Shown: piece after piece, positions 36,216-44,933 of the stretch | How positions within the stretch are numbered: position 1 is the stretch's first letter | Layout: the number at the start of each line of letters is the position of its first letter | DNA from: Robertmurraya sp047302285 | GTDB taxonomy: Bacteria; Bacillota; Bacilli; Bacillales; Cytobacillaceae | DNA length: 64,000 nucleotides | Assembly: GCF_047302285.1 (NCBI RefSeq) | Contig: NZ_CP154845.1 | Location: 4,216,001-4,280,000 of the forward strand | Direction of reading: 5' to 3' | Notes under the pieces: generated by a model | What the model was told of the DNA's origin: nothing | Database searches by the model: none | What the model saw: only the letters and a program-made list of their open reading frames with translations | Translations under genes and position numbers: made by a program

Positions 36216-36440
36216 ATGCGAAAAAATCAGCATGTTACACCGCATTCTGACGGTGGTTTTCAAGTTAAGGGTGCTCGAAATTCAAGAGCAACAAAAGTTT
36301 TTGATACCCAGCGTGAAGCTATTGCATATGGTAAAGAAATTGCAAAAAATCAGCAATCAGAACTTGTTATTCATAATCTAAAAGGTAGAATCAGAGAGAA
36401 AAACAGCTACGGAAACGACCCATACCCACCGAGAGGTTAA
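36216..36440 (+). CDS. DUF2188 domain protein
   Basis: Small protein of 74 residues with the DUF2188 pattern: QHVTPHSDGGFQVKGARNSR, then ATKVFDTQREAIAYGKEIA, then ELVIHNLKGRIREKNSYG, ending DPYPPRG. Function of the family is unknown, and it is common in mobile and accessory DNA. TGAGGTGATG precedes the ATG. Complete. Confidence 0.88.
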   Translation: MRKNQHVTPHSDGGFQVKGARNSRATKVFDTQREAIAYGKEIAKNQQSELVIHNLKGRIREKNSYGNDPYPPRG

Positions 36441-36540
36441 TTGAACGAATCCATAAGGATTCAATAACTGACTTACTAATACAACAGGGAGGAACGTTCT
36501 TCCCCCTGTTTCTTTAAGTATTTTATAGGTATTTGATTTA

Positions 36541-36735
36541 TTAGACAAGAAATCGTTTCATTTCTTCTAAACTTAAGTCCTTCGGTTCTATTCCGCCTTT
36601 TTCCTGACAGTAATCCCATAAGGCTCTTACTTTTACCTTTGGTTCTCCTGGTTTACGACCTATAGCAAAAACTCCGTCTGGGAACGCATCGTCAAATTTA
36701 ATCATTTCTTCAATCATCTTTTTATCCGCTAACAT
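36541..36735 (-). CDS. Hypothetical protein (64 aa)
   Basis: Small acidic protein with a compact pattern (KFDDAFPDGVFAIGRKPGEP, then ALWDYCQEKG, then LSLEEMKRFLV). It has no membrane segment. I do not recognise a named family, though the sequence looks conserved rather than random. GGCGGTGGG precedes the ATG. It sits just left of the left-hand copy of the long direct repeat. Confidence 0.65.
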   Translation of the reverse strand: MLADKKMIEEMIKFDDAFPDGVFAIGRKPGEPKVKVRALWDYCQEKGGIEPKDLSLEEMKRFLV

Positions 36736-36819
36736 ATTCCCACCGCCTTTTTTACATTATACCAATCTTTCAGCAACTATTTGACATGAATTTGTTTATA
36801 CAATCATTCTCTTCCCTAA

Positions 36820-37092
36820 ACCCTTTCCCCTACAAAGTTCAAATTCACCTTAGATATACACTTCAAATAACCCCTGCCTTCTATGTAGTTGCCAAAAATA
36901 AAGATATTCTCCTTTTCCCTCCCTTAAATCCTGTTTTAATGGGCTTTTCAGGCTTTTAATCAAATATTTGATTACATCTGCCTGACATACCAAAGGTACG
37001 TTTTTCCTGATTATTAGAAACAAAAAACACGAGAAAAACTGGATGGAGAGTCCAATTTTCACTCATGCTATTTACCGTTTATGTTTGACGGG
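36820..37092. repeat. Left copy of long imperfect direct repeat
   Basis: Shares blocks with 40105-40636 in the same order and orientation: CCCTTTCCCCTAYAAAGTTC, CCTGCCTTCTATGTAGTTG, TTTTCAGGCTTTT, TTAGAAACAAAAAACACGAG and CTATTTACCGTTTAT. It contains a long stem (CACGAG..AAAACTGGA with TCCAATTTT..CTCATG) that is also conserved in the other copy. The two copies bracket a five-gene module. Confidence 0.75.
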
Positions 37093-37097
37093 AACAT

Positions 37098-37616
37098 TTA
37101 CAATAGCGATTTTGTCATAATAAAGTCCGTTTGTTCTTCATCACCCATATAAAAAGAGTGAGTTCCAATTTGAACAAACCTGAGTTTCTTATAAAAAGCA
37201 ATAGCATTTTCATTTTTTTCCCATACGCCTAACCAGATTTTCTTTTTATTCTGTTCCAACGCTATTTCCCTTGCTTTATTTATCAGATAATTACCCAGCC
37301 CCTGCTTTTGAAATTTATTCTTTATATAAATCCTCTCAATTTCAAGTGATTCATTACCCATTTCTTCAGACTGAGCTTCACCCGTATTGACCTTTAAATA
37401 TCCAGCGACTTCATTATTAAAATAAACAAAAAAGAATTGCGAAAAAATATTGGTTAATTCTTTTTCTAATTGTTTTAAGTTAAATGCCCTTTCCAAATAG
37501 GCATTCATATTTTCGGGTGAATTCTGATGCTTAAATGTCTCATTAAATGTTTCATAACTAATTTCTTGAATAATGTGTAAATCTTCAAGGGTACACTTTT
37601 TTATGTTTGTAGTCAC
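37098..37616 (-). CDS. GNAT family N-acetyltransferase
   Basis: Acetyl-CoA dependent acetyltransferase of 172 residues. The GNAT core is visible: a central strand (LEIERIYIKNKF), the acetyl-CoA loop (QKQGLGNYLINKA) and a C-terminal FYKKLRFVQIGTHSFYMGDEE. The sequence resembles the PaiA/spermidine-type acetyltransferases, which fits a PaiB-like gene at the other end of the module, but the substrate is unproven. It lies 26 bases downstream of a MarR-type regulator on the same strand, so they form an operon. Confidence 0.85.
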   Translation of the reverse strand: MTTNIKKCTLEDLHIIQEISYETFNETFKHQNSPENMNAYLERAFNLKQLEKELTNIFSQFFFVYFNNEVAGYLKVNTGEAQSEEMGNESLEIERIYIKNKFQKQGLGNYLINKAREIALEQNKKKIWLGVWEKNENAIAFYKKLRFVQIGTHSFYMGDEEQTDFIMTKSLL

Positions 37617-37641
37617 TTTAATATTTCGCTCCTTTAATTAG

Positions 37642-38094
37642 TCAATAATTTCTCTTGTTTCCCTTTTTTATAAATTCCCAGTCTATTTCTATATTTTTTC
37701 TAACCTTTTGAAGAAGATAAAAAAGGGTTTCTATTTCTTCTTCAGACATTCCAGCTAATGCGACCGTATTGGAATAATCATTTTCTCTTCTAATGAAAGG
37801 ATAAACACTTTGCCCTTTTTCTGTTGGAAATAGATTTTTGATTTTTTGGTTACGACTATCCTCTCTCTTTTCAATAAATCCTTGAATCTCAAGTTTTTTT
37901 ATCGCACGAGATGCTGTTGTTCGGTCTACCTTTATCATCTCTGCCAATTTTTCTTGAATAATCCCTGGATTTTCACATATCCGAACAAGATATAAATACT
38001 GTCCTTTTGTAAGGTTATATTCCTTAAATTCGATATTACTGATAGAATCTAAAGCCCTTGCTATCATTCCGATTTCTCGAAGAATCTCCTTCAT
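37642..38094 (-). CDS. MarR family transcriptional regulator
   Basis: Winged-helix regulator of 150 residues with the recognition part IKVDRTTASRAIKKLEIQG and the wing KREDSRNQKIKNLFPTEKG. It is first in an operon with a GNAT acetyltransferase and divergent from a second GNAT gene. A clear palindrome at 38151-38176 lies in the shared promoter region, so it probably controls both directions. Confidence 0.88.
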   Translation of the reverse strand: MKEILREIGMIARALDSISNIEFKEYNLTKGQYLYLVRICENPGIIQEKLAEMIKVDRTTASRAIKKLEIQGFIEKREDSRNQKIKNLFPTEKGQSVYPFIRRENDYSNTVALAGMSEEEIETLFYLLQKVRKNIEIDWEFIKKGNKRNY

Positions 38095-38150
38095 AATTGC
38101 AACTCCACCATTATGTTGTATTTATCAATACTATAAATAAATATTATTAT

Positions 38151-38176
38151 ATTTTTGTTGCATTTACAACAAAAAT
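38151..38176. promoter_or_regulatory. Probable MarR operator
   Basis: ATTTTTGTTG and CAACAAAAAT are separated by CATTTA, a perfect 10-bp inverted repeat, lying between the divergent MarR and YjcF-like genes. Confidence 0.7.
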
Positions 38177-38250
38177 AACCCAATATAAAACGTAGTGAAC
38201 ACAATTCATTATGACTTGTCTAAAAAAATAAATTCAGAAAGGTTGATAGA

Positions 38251-38700
38251 ATGATGAAGTCAATAAAAATTACTACAGAAGAGGATTTAAAAAAAGCCTT
38301 TGATATAAGAAAAGAAGTATTTGTTGGAGAACAAGGCGTTCCATTAGAAGATGAATTTGATGAATTTGATACACTTAATGGACAATGTGAACACATATTA
38401 GTTTTTCTCAATGAACAACCCGTCGGAACAGGGAGGATAAGAATGGTTGATGAATTCGGTAAATTGGAGAGAATTTGCATATTAGAACCCTTCCGTAAAT
38501 TAGGTATCGGGAAGATTATTATTAAAGCATTAGAAGAAATTGCAGAAAGAAATGCAGTATCCAAGGTTAAATTGCATGGACAAAAACAGGCAGAAGGATT
38601 TTATAAAAAACTCGGCTATCAGACTTCATCAGACATATTTATGGAAGATGGAATCCCGCATATTTTAATGGTAAAAGAATTGACAACAAAACACGTATGA
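38251..38700 (+). CDS. GNAT family N-acetyltransferase (YjcF-like)
   Basis: Acetyltransferase of 149 residues closely fitting the YjcF/ElaA-like type: IRKEVFVGEQGVPLEDEFDE near the N-terminus, VGTGRIRM, the acetyl-CoA loop FRKLGIGKIIIKALEE, and KLHGQKQAEGFYKKLGY. Substrate unknown. AAAGGTTGAT precedes two adjacent ATGs. It overlaps the next gene by four bases (ATGA), indicating coupling with the YczE-type membrane protein. Confidence 0.9.
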   Translation: MMKSIKITTEEDLKKAFDIRKEVFVGEQGVPLEDEFDEFDTLNGQCEHILVFLNEQPVGTGRIRMVDEFGKLERICILEPFRKLGIGKIIIKALEEIAERNAVSKVKLHGQKQAEGFYKKLGYQTSSDIFMEDGIPHILMVKELTTKHV

Positions 38701-39338
38701 AAAAATGGAGCTTAACAAAATTTACATTTTATTTTTTAGGAATTTTGATTTTAGCATTTGGCATTGCTCTTACCATTCAATCAAAACTTGGAACATCACC
38801 ATTTGATGCACTGTTAGTTGGACTATCTGAAACAGTTGGTCTTACTGTGGGAAGCTGGGAAATCATAATCGCTTTTTTACTGATATTTTGTAATTCGTTT
38901 CTCAAAAGACAAAGACCCAAATTTTTAGGATTACTGACATCCATTATAACTGGTATTAGTATTGATATGTTGCTTTTTCTATTACACAATTTGATTACAC
39001 CCGAAACATGGTTCAGTAAATTTATTTGTTTTGGAATCGGTATAATCTTAATCGGACTTGGAACTGCAATTTATTTATACACAAATTTTGCACCAATTCC
39101 TGTTGACCATTTAACTTTGATAATTCAAGAATTAACTAAAAGAAGCATACTGTTTTCAAGAACAGTGATATATTTATTCTTCTTACTGTCTGCCATTATA
39201 TTCAATGGACCCATCGGCATGGGAACTGTCATTACTCTTTGTTTAGGTGGAGCTATTCTCAATTACTTTATGAAAATGATTAAAAAGCTGACGAACAACC
39301 CTAATCTATCAGACATGTGTACACAGTCAAAAAATTAG
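38697..39338 (+). CDS. YczE/YyaS family membrane protein
   Basis: Integral membrane protein of 213 residues with about five to six hydrophobic segments. Conserved YczE features are visible: ALTIQSKLGTSPFDALLVGL, then SWEIIIAFLLI, then GLGTAIYLYTNFAPIPVDHL, then IGMGTVITLCLGG. The family is uncharacterised; members lie beside membrane enzymes and regulators. It is coupled to the preceding GNAT gene by an ATGA overlap and is followed by the PaiB-like gene. Confidence 0.88.
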   Translation: MKKWSLTKFTFYFLGILILAFGIALTIQSKLGTSPFDALLVGLSETVGLTVGSWEIIIAFLLIFCNSFLKRQRPKFLGLLTSIITGISIDMLLFLLHNLITPETWFSKFICFGIGIILIGLGTAIYLYTNFAPIPVDHLTLIIQELTKRSILFSRTVIYLFFLLSAIIFNGPIGMGTVITLCLGGAILNYFMKMIKKLTNNPNLSDMCTQSKN

Positions 39339-39368
39339 GAGCAAATAAAATTTTCGAGAGGTGAGACC

Positions 39369-39985
39369 ATGTATATTCATCGCACTTTCAAATTAGAGAT
39401 GAAAAAATTGCTCATGAAGTAATAAAACAATATGGCTTTGCGACCCTGTTTTCTCAACACAACGGAACACCATTCGCTACGCATTTACCTTTAAATTTGG
39501 ATAAAGAAAATCAATACTTATATGGACATTTTGCTCGTTCCAATTCACAATGGAAAGATATTAGTCATCAAATAGTTTTAGCAGTATTTCATGGTCCTCA
39601 TTGCTATATCTCTCCCTCGTGGTATGAGACGGATAAAGCAGTACCCACATGGAACTATGTGACTGTTCATGTTTATGGAGAAGTTGAACTTGTTGATGAC
39701 GAGGAAGAGCTAATGGAGTCTCTGCATGAATTGGTATTGAAATACGAAGCACCTGAAAGTACATACAAGTTAGAGAACGTAGATACTGACTTTATTGCTG
39801 GTATGAATAAAGGTGTTCAAGGATTTAAAATAAAAATAAACAAGATAGAAGGCAAGGCAAAATTAAGTCAAAACCACCCAGTAGACCGACAAGAACTTGT
39901 CATCAATCAACTGGAACAGATTTCGTCTAAGGATGAACAAAAGATTGCCTCTCTAATGAAAGCAAACCTCAAAAATAGTCTTTAA
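39369..39985 (+). pseudogene. paiB: PaiB-like FMN-binding protein with frameshift
   Basis: FMN-binding split-barrel protein of the PaiB family. ATG at 39369, behind GAGGTGA, gives MYIHRTF and then stops early. Family sequence resumes at once in the +1 frame (IRDEKIAHEVIKQYGFATLF, then FATHLPLNLDK) and runs to 39985 with YGHFARSNSQWKDI, PSWYETDKAVPTWNYVTVH and other PaiB hallmarks. A single missing base near 39390 explains this. If the sequence is right the gene is dead, or makes only a fragment. It is the last gene of the module beside two acetyltransferases, recalling the paiA-paiB pair. Confidence 0.82.
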
Positions 39986-41434
39986 GTTATTTATCTATCA
40001 GGTGTTTTTGTTCAATATCACGATTTATCAATTAGCCGAAGATGTGAAGGTTTTTATTCATATTTTTGGCTTTTTACATTTAGTATACTTATTGCTAAAA
40101 ACCCCTTAATCCCTTTCCCCTATAAAGTTCAAACAACCTTAGATTTGAATTTAAAAAATCCCTGCCTTCTATGTAGTTGTCAAACATAGTTCTACAATCC
40201 CCCCTTCTCACAAACCCTTGTCATTCCTGCCTTTTTCCCATTTCCCAATTTCTGTCGTTAAACAATAACGGTAAATATCCCTCGCTCTTTTCCTCCTATT
40301 TATTGTCAGAAATCAAGATTTTTAGGAAAACATAAATGTACAATGTATTGACAGGAATTAGGATGTTGAGAAGTGGAGATTCCTGCTTTTTCTCTTGCCT
40401 TTTTTCTCTCTTTTCTTCCTCCCTTCTTTTTTAAAAACCGTTGGTTTTTCAGGCTTTTTCCTGCTTTTATATTCGCTTTCCTCTTGCCTTTCTCATGCTT
40501 TTTCCAGGCTTTTTAGAAACAAAAAACACGAGGAAAACTGGAGAGTTGCTCCAATTTTTACTCGTGCTATTTACCGTTTATATTTGACCATTTTACAAGT
40601 TGTTTGACCGTTTACCGTTTATGATTTGCGGTAACAGCCTTTTTATCCTGCTTCATTTGCAACGATCCCTTGTATCACCTATCGTTTCAGGCTTTTTCTC
40701 AATAAAAAAAGAACCGAGAAGGCGTAGCAATGGTACGCTCCCGATTCTGATTGGAGTGATACATAAAGCCCGATACATAAGTGCCTCCGCTTTCCCTTCT
40801 TTGTAAAACTAAGTTACAGATTGTAAGGGTTAGTTTCGGGGAGACAATATCTTAGTCCTTTTTGCATTAGCGTTCTCTACAGTTACACACTTTATTAAGT
40901 TTCATCGTAAATCTACACTATAAACTGATTCTTGTCTCTCACACTCCAAATAATGGATGTAATATTACAAACTAAACTTTATTTCTTCTCTCTCCTATGT
41001 ATAACCAAAATAAACCCTTCCGATTTTACCCTCCTCAAACCCGCATTCTTCCGTTCGAGTCAAAATGAAGATTTCCGACTGAACCCCCATTTTGAACAAT
41101 TTTCGATTCAAAAACGACCGTTTTTTCGCCTGTTTTTCCGCATTTTTTTCACGTTTTTTCGGGTGTTAAAATAGAAATCTCCGATTTTGGAATGAAGGAT
41201 AAACGGAGAAATGAATAAGGGAAATAAGAATAAACATTGAGAAAAGATTGAATTAGACCTTCGGTCTCTTATTGAATAAATACTTGAGTGAAATATTGAA
41301 AAAAGCCCGGGTTCCTAATGAGGAAAAACCGGGATGATATTGAATCGGGACTGAAAATCGGAAATGTTTATTTTAACTGAAATCGGTAATGAATCGGAAA
41401 TGTTTAATATTGTTCGGAAGAGTATTTTATTGTT
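39986..41434. other. 1.4-kb region without a convincing gene
   Basis: Pyrimidine-rich DNA. It holds the right copy of the long direct repeat (40105-40636) and a minus-strand terminator-like hairpin at 40696-40750 (GAATCGGGAGCGTA pairing with TACGCCTTCTCGGTTC, then a T-run). Scattered CGATTTT/CCGTTTTT tracts follow (41000-41190), then a GC stem at 41305-41344 (CCCGG.TTCCT with AGGAA.CCGGG). AATCGGAAATGTTTA occurs twice (from 41357 and again near 41391). No frame here shows family resemblance or a good start. Confidence 0.6.
40105..40636. repeat. Right copy of long imperfect direct repeat
   Basis: Longer version of 36820-37092 in the same orientation, with about 200 extra bases inside. Its stem (CACGAG.AAAA.TGGAG with CTCCA.TTTTT.CTCGTG, 40527-40565) pairs even where its bases differ from the left copy. 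Two tandem TTTACCGTTTAT motifs follow (40570 and 40611). Confidence 0.75.
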
Positions 41435-42811
41435 TTACAATTCCAGAATTAACTGCGCCACGCACTCCACATGCGTCGTATGCGGAAACATATCCACCGG
41501 CTGAACCTCAACCGTCTTATATCCCCCATCTTCCAAGATGCGTAAATCCCGGGCCAGTGTTGCTGGATTACATGAAACGTATACAACTTTCTTCGGCTTC
41601 ATGTCAATAATAGTCTGCAATAATGCCTCATCGCATCCCTTACGAGGTGGATCCACGACTAAAACATCGGCTTTATTGCCTTCTTCATACCATCTAGGAA
41701 TTACAGCCTCAGCTTCACCAGTCTCAAACTCTGCATTCTCTATCCCGTTTAGAGCAGCGTTTTTCCGAGCGTCTTCAATTGCCTCTGGAACCACTTCGAC
41801 TCCAAATACCTTCCTTGCTTTCTGCGCTAAGAACAACGAAATCGTCCCAATTCCACAATAAGCATCAATGACCGATTCCGAGCCAGACAACGAAGCATAC
41901 TCCAATGCCTTATCATACAACACTTTCGTCTGCACGGGGTTCACCTGATAGAATGACAATGCCGAGATTGCGAATCGAACGTCACCAATATAGTCGTAAA
42001 TGACTTCCGAACCCCAGAGTACCTTTGTTTTATCACCAAGGATCACATTGGTACGTTTTGAATTGACGTTATGGACAATTGATTTCACGTGAGGTAATCG
42101 AGAGACAATCTCTTCAACTAGTTGCTCCCGATTTGGAATCTCCAATGACCTTGTTACAAGGACGACCATTAGCTCGCCTGTTTGCTGACCGAAGCGTGCC
42201 ATAATATGACGTAATACACCTTTATGCGTCTCCTCGTTATACGCAGGGATATGAAATCTTGCACAAATCTCTTTTACCACTTGAACAGCCTCATTAATTT
42301 CTGGAATCTGAATCAAGCTTTCGTCTGTATCAACAATTTCATGAGTCCTAGGTTTGAAAAAGCCAGCGATTAACTTTCCATCCTTTTCACCCACTGGAAC
42401 CAGCGCTTTATTGCGATAATGCCATGGGTTGTCCATTCCAAGAATGGGGTGAACGACAACATTCTCGAGTTTTCCAATGCGCGTAAGAACTTGCTTAACC
42501 TGATTCTCTTTATACTTCAACTGACCTTCATAGCTTATATGTTCCAACTGGCATCCACCGTATTTGTGCAGTTCCTCCCGCGGAATCTCCACACGGTAAG
42601 GACTCTTCTCATACAGCTCGATCAAACGACCCAAGCCATACCCCTTGTTCGTCTTAATCACCTTAATCTGCGCCTTTTCTCCAGGCAAACCATTCGGGAC
42701 AAAAATTGGATAGCCTTCAACTTTGGCAACCCCTGCTCCATCATGGGTTAAATCTTCAAATATGACATCTATGTATTCATTCTTTTGAACGGGTAATGTA
42801 CGTTTCATCAA
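41435..42811 (-). CDS. rlmCD: 23S rRNA (uracil-C5)-methyltransferase RlmCD/RlmD type
   Basis: SAM-dependent enzyme that makes 5-methyluridine in 23S rRNA (U747/U1939). The 458-residue protein has an N-terminal TRAM domain (VIFEDLTHDGAGVAKVEGYPIF), a central domain, and a C-terminal Rossmann methyltransferase with VIDAYCGIGTISLFLA, DPPRKGCDE and the catalytic motif VYVSCNPATLARDL. Of the N-terminal cysteine cluster that holds an iron-sulphur centre in E. coli RlmD, only the last (YGGCQLEH) is visible, so the cluster is probably absent. It lies downstream of dagK as in Bacillus relatives, with an 80-base gap. Confidence 0.95.
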   Translation of the reverse strand: MMKRTLPVQKNEYIDVIFEDLTHDGAGVAKVEGYPIFVPNGLPGEKAQIKVIKTNKGYGLGRLIELYEKSPYRVEIPREELHKYGGCQLEHISYEGQLKYKENQVKQVLTRIGKLENVVVHPILGMDNPWHYRNKALVPVGEKDGKLIAGFFKPRTHEIVDTDESLIQIPEINEAVQVVKEICARFHIPAYNEETHKGVLRHIMARFGQQTGELMVVLVTRSLEIPNREQLVEEIVSRLPHVKSIVHNVNSKRTNVILGDKTKVLWGSEVIYDYIGDVRFAISALSFYQVNPVQTKVLYDKALEYASLSGSESVIDAYCGIGTISLFLAQKARKVFGVEVVPEAIEDARKNAALNGIENAEFETGEAEAVIPRWYEEGNKADVLVVDPPRKGCDEALLQTIIDMKPKKVVYVSCNPATLARDLRILEDGGYKTVEVQPVDMFPHTTHVECVAQLILEL

Positions 42812-42893
42812 TTGATTCCTCTTTCATGCGTCCTGTATATAAATGAGATTGTATCATACCTTTAAGGCAAAAGAAAAAGCCAGCAAAATGATG

Positions 42894-43820
42894 CTAGCTT
42901 AGCATATCTTTCGGGCGATCCTCATCCCGAATCTGATCAATCGGAACAAACACTTCTAAATGACGATATAAGTTGACGAATTCCGCTGGAAGTAGTCCAC
43001 CGAATTCTCCATCTAGATTGAGTTGAACTTTTTCATTAGACTGGACCTTAATGCGATTAGCTTGTGTGTAAATGACCGCTGGATCGTGGATATGTTCACC
43101 GCGTAATGCTAGAGTTGCTACTCTGACAAAATCGGCCAAATTTGTTTTCTTCAAAATGAGCAATGAAAATAGTCCATCGTTAATCGAAGAATTCGGTGCA
43201 AGCTTTTCAAAGCCTCCCACTGAGTTTGTAAGACCAACTAAGAACAACATCACTTCCCCTTCGAACAACTTCCCATCATACTCAATACTTACTTCCGTCG
43301 CTTTGAATGAAGGAAGCATTTCAATCCCCTTTAAATAATAGGCAAGTTGTCCTAGCATAGTCTTGAGCTTACTAGGAACCTCATAAGTAAGTTCTGTAAT
43401 GCGTCCGCCACCACTTATATTGATAAAATATTTATCATTTATTCGACCCACATCGACTGGGATTGTATCCCCTTTAACAATGATGTCAGTTGCTGCCTCA
43501 ATGTCTCTTGGAATATGCAGAGCTCTAGCAAAATCGTTCGTCGTACCTGCTGGAAGGATGCCAAGCTTTGGGATATATTCTTGCTCTGCTAAACCATTAA
43601 CGACCTCATTGATCGTTCCGTCTCCCCCGACTGCCACAACGAGATCATACTTCCGTTCGACCGCCACTCTCGCTGCTACTGTGGCGTCACCAGCACCAGT
43701 AGTCGCATGGCAAGAGGTCTCATAACCTGCTTTTTCAAGTTTTTGTAACACCTCAGGTAAATGTTTTTTAAATAACTCACGTCCTGAAGTTGGATTATAA
43801 ATAATGCGTGCTCTTTTCAT
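42894..43820 (-). CDS. dagK: Diacylglycerol kinase DagK
   Basis: Soluble lipid kinase of 308 residues that returns diacylglycerol to phosphatidic acid, needed when lipoteichoic acid synthesis releases diacylglycerol. The DAGK catalytic domain shows IIYNPTSGRE, VAVGGDGTINEVVNGL and LPAGTTNDFARAL; the C-terminal half has FLVGLTNSVGGF and the LNLDGE motif. Full length. In the gatCAB-dagK-rlmCD order known from Bacillus, dagK directly follows gatB. Here an ECF sigma operon, plsY and a thioredoxin-like gene lie between. Confidence 0.94.
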   Translation of the reverse strand: MKRARIIYNPTSGRELFKKHLPEVLQKLEKAGYETSCHATTGAGDATVAARVAVERKYDLVVAVGGDGTINEVVNGLAEQEYIPKLGILPAGTTNDFARALHIPRDIEAATDIIVKGDTIPVDVGRINDKYFINISGGGRITELTYEVPSKLKTMLGQLAYYLKGIEMLPSFKATEVSIEYDGKLFEGEVMLFLVGLTNSVGGFEKLAPNSSINDGLFSLLILKKTNLADFVRVATLALRGEHIHDPAVIYTQANRIKVQSNEKVQLNLDGEFGGLLPAEFVNLYRHLEVFVPIDQIRDEDRPKDMLS

Positions 43821-44003
43821 ATCTATCCATCCTAGAAAATAATAATCTTTTTAACAAATGTAAAGCCCTTCTCGTAAATACGGTTGCTATTTACAAATAC
43901 AGCCTTAGTAAATAATTCCATCCCTATCATAACGCAAAAGAAGTCTGACTTCCACTTTCACATATAAAAAAGAGATTCCCAGCTTAAGCCGAGAATATCT
44001 TCC

Positions 44004-44933
44004 TTAAGGAGTCACTAGCGATACATTGACATAGTGCGCCCTTTTAATATCTATACTATGCGTACCTTCACCAATTTTCATCCGACCATTTTTATTTTCA
44101 TTGGATTTATCTTCTTCTGTCCACTCTACATCTTCACTTTGTAAGTTTTGTACTTGTGAAGCAGAAATTTCAAAATCGCTATTTTCTTCGACTTGAAGGG
44201 AAACCTCTCCTACATTTTCAATGGTCCAATTATTACTGAGTTCCCGAGGCTTTAAGATAACATAATTATTTTGGCCAATGACTTCAAATTTAATATGATC
44301 TGGTATTAATAGCGTTGCTTCCATATTGCCATAGTAGTGTAAAAATGGTCCGTTCCCTCTTGGCAAGCTTTTCACCTCAAGGTATAGCGTGTCACCCTTT
44401 TTATTGATAGAGACGTAATCTTTCACATTAGATATAAGCTTGTCTTGTCCTTTCGGAAGGGTTGCTGTATACGTTCCAAACATGGAAACCTCTTGACTCT
44501 TCGTTCCTTCGACAACTAAATTCTCACGATCCGTCTTCAACACAATTCTTTTTATATTTTGATCAATCGTTTGATTTAATGGCGGAAGCTCCACTGTCCG
44601 TTCCTCACTGGAAATCACATCTTTTGCGATATCTGTAAGTCCAAATGAGCTTACAATCGAAAAGCCGATTCCTACTGTTCCAATAATGCCAACAAAGAAA
44701 ATACTTAAGAAATCATATTTTAGAAAAGGTTTTTCGTTTCTTGAGACAAAAAGATAGAGTAGAATTTCAATCCCTAGCACAATCAGAATCACCGGCCACC
44801 ATGAAATCATAATACTCATGAGGCTCAAATCAAGAAATTGTGATAGGAGGAGGAACACCCCTAAAAAAAGGAGAGAGGCTCCCATTGAAATCGTCCCAAC
44901 ACGCCACGTTCTCATTGTTTTCTCCTCTGTCAT
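44004..44933 (-). CDS. Membrane protein with LiaF-like fold (fourth gene of ECF operon)
   Basis: Protein of 309 residues. Three to four N-terminal membrane segments (to about 110) include the paired segment FLLLSQFLDLSLMSIMISWWPVI-type pattern of LiaI/LiaF (DUF5668) proteins. A C-terminal beta-rich extracytoplasmic domain (about 125-309) follows, of the repeating-strand DUF4097/toast-rack kind. Such proteins modulate envelope-stress signalling. Its ATG overlaps the stop of the preceding gene (ATGA), and it is the last of four coupled genes. Role in this operon is inferred. Confidence 0.75.
   Translation of the reverse strand: MTEEKTMRTWRVGTISMGASLLFLGVFLLLSQFLDLSLMSIMISWWPVILIVLGIEILLYLFVSRNEKPFLKYDFLSIFFVGIIGTVGIGFSIVSSFGLTDIAKDVISSEERTVELPPLNQTIDQNIKRIVLKTDRENLVVEGTKSQEVSMFGTYTATLPKGQDKLISNVKDYVSINKKGDTLYLEVKSLPRGNGPFLHYYGNMEATLLIPDHIKFEVIGQNNYVILKPRELSNNWTIENVGEVSLQVEENSDFEISASQVQNLQSEDVEWTEEDKSNENKNGRMKIGEGTHSIDIKRAHYVNVSLVTP

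Noticed and set aside
40395..41174. Several 70-80 residue plus-strand frames in the 40-41 kb gap
   Set aside because: They are Phe/Leu/Ser-rich because the DNA is pyrimidine-rich. They lack ribosome binding sites and any family resemblance.
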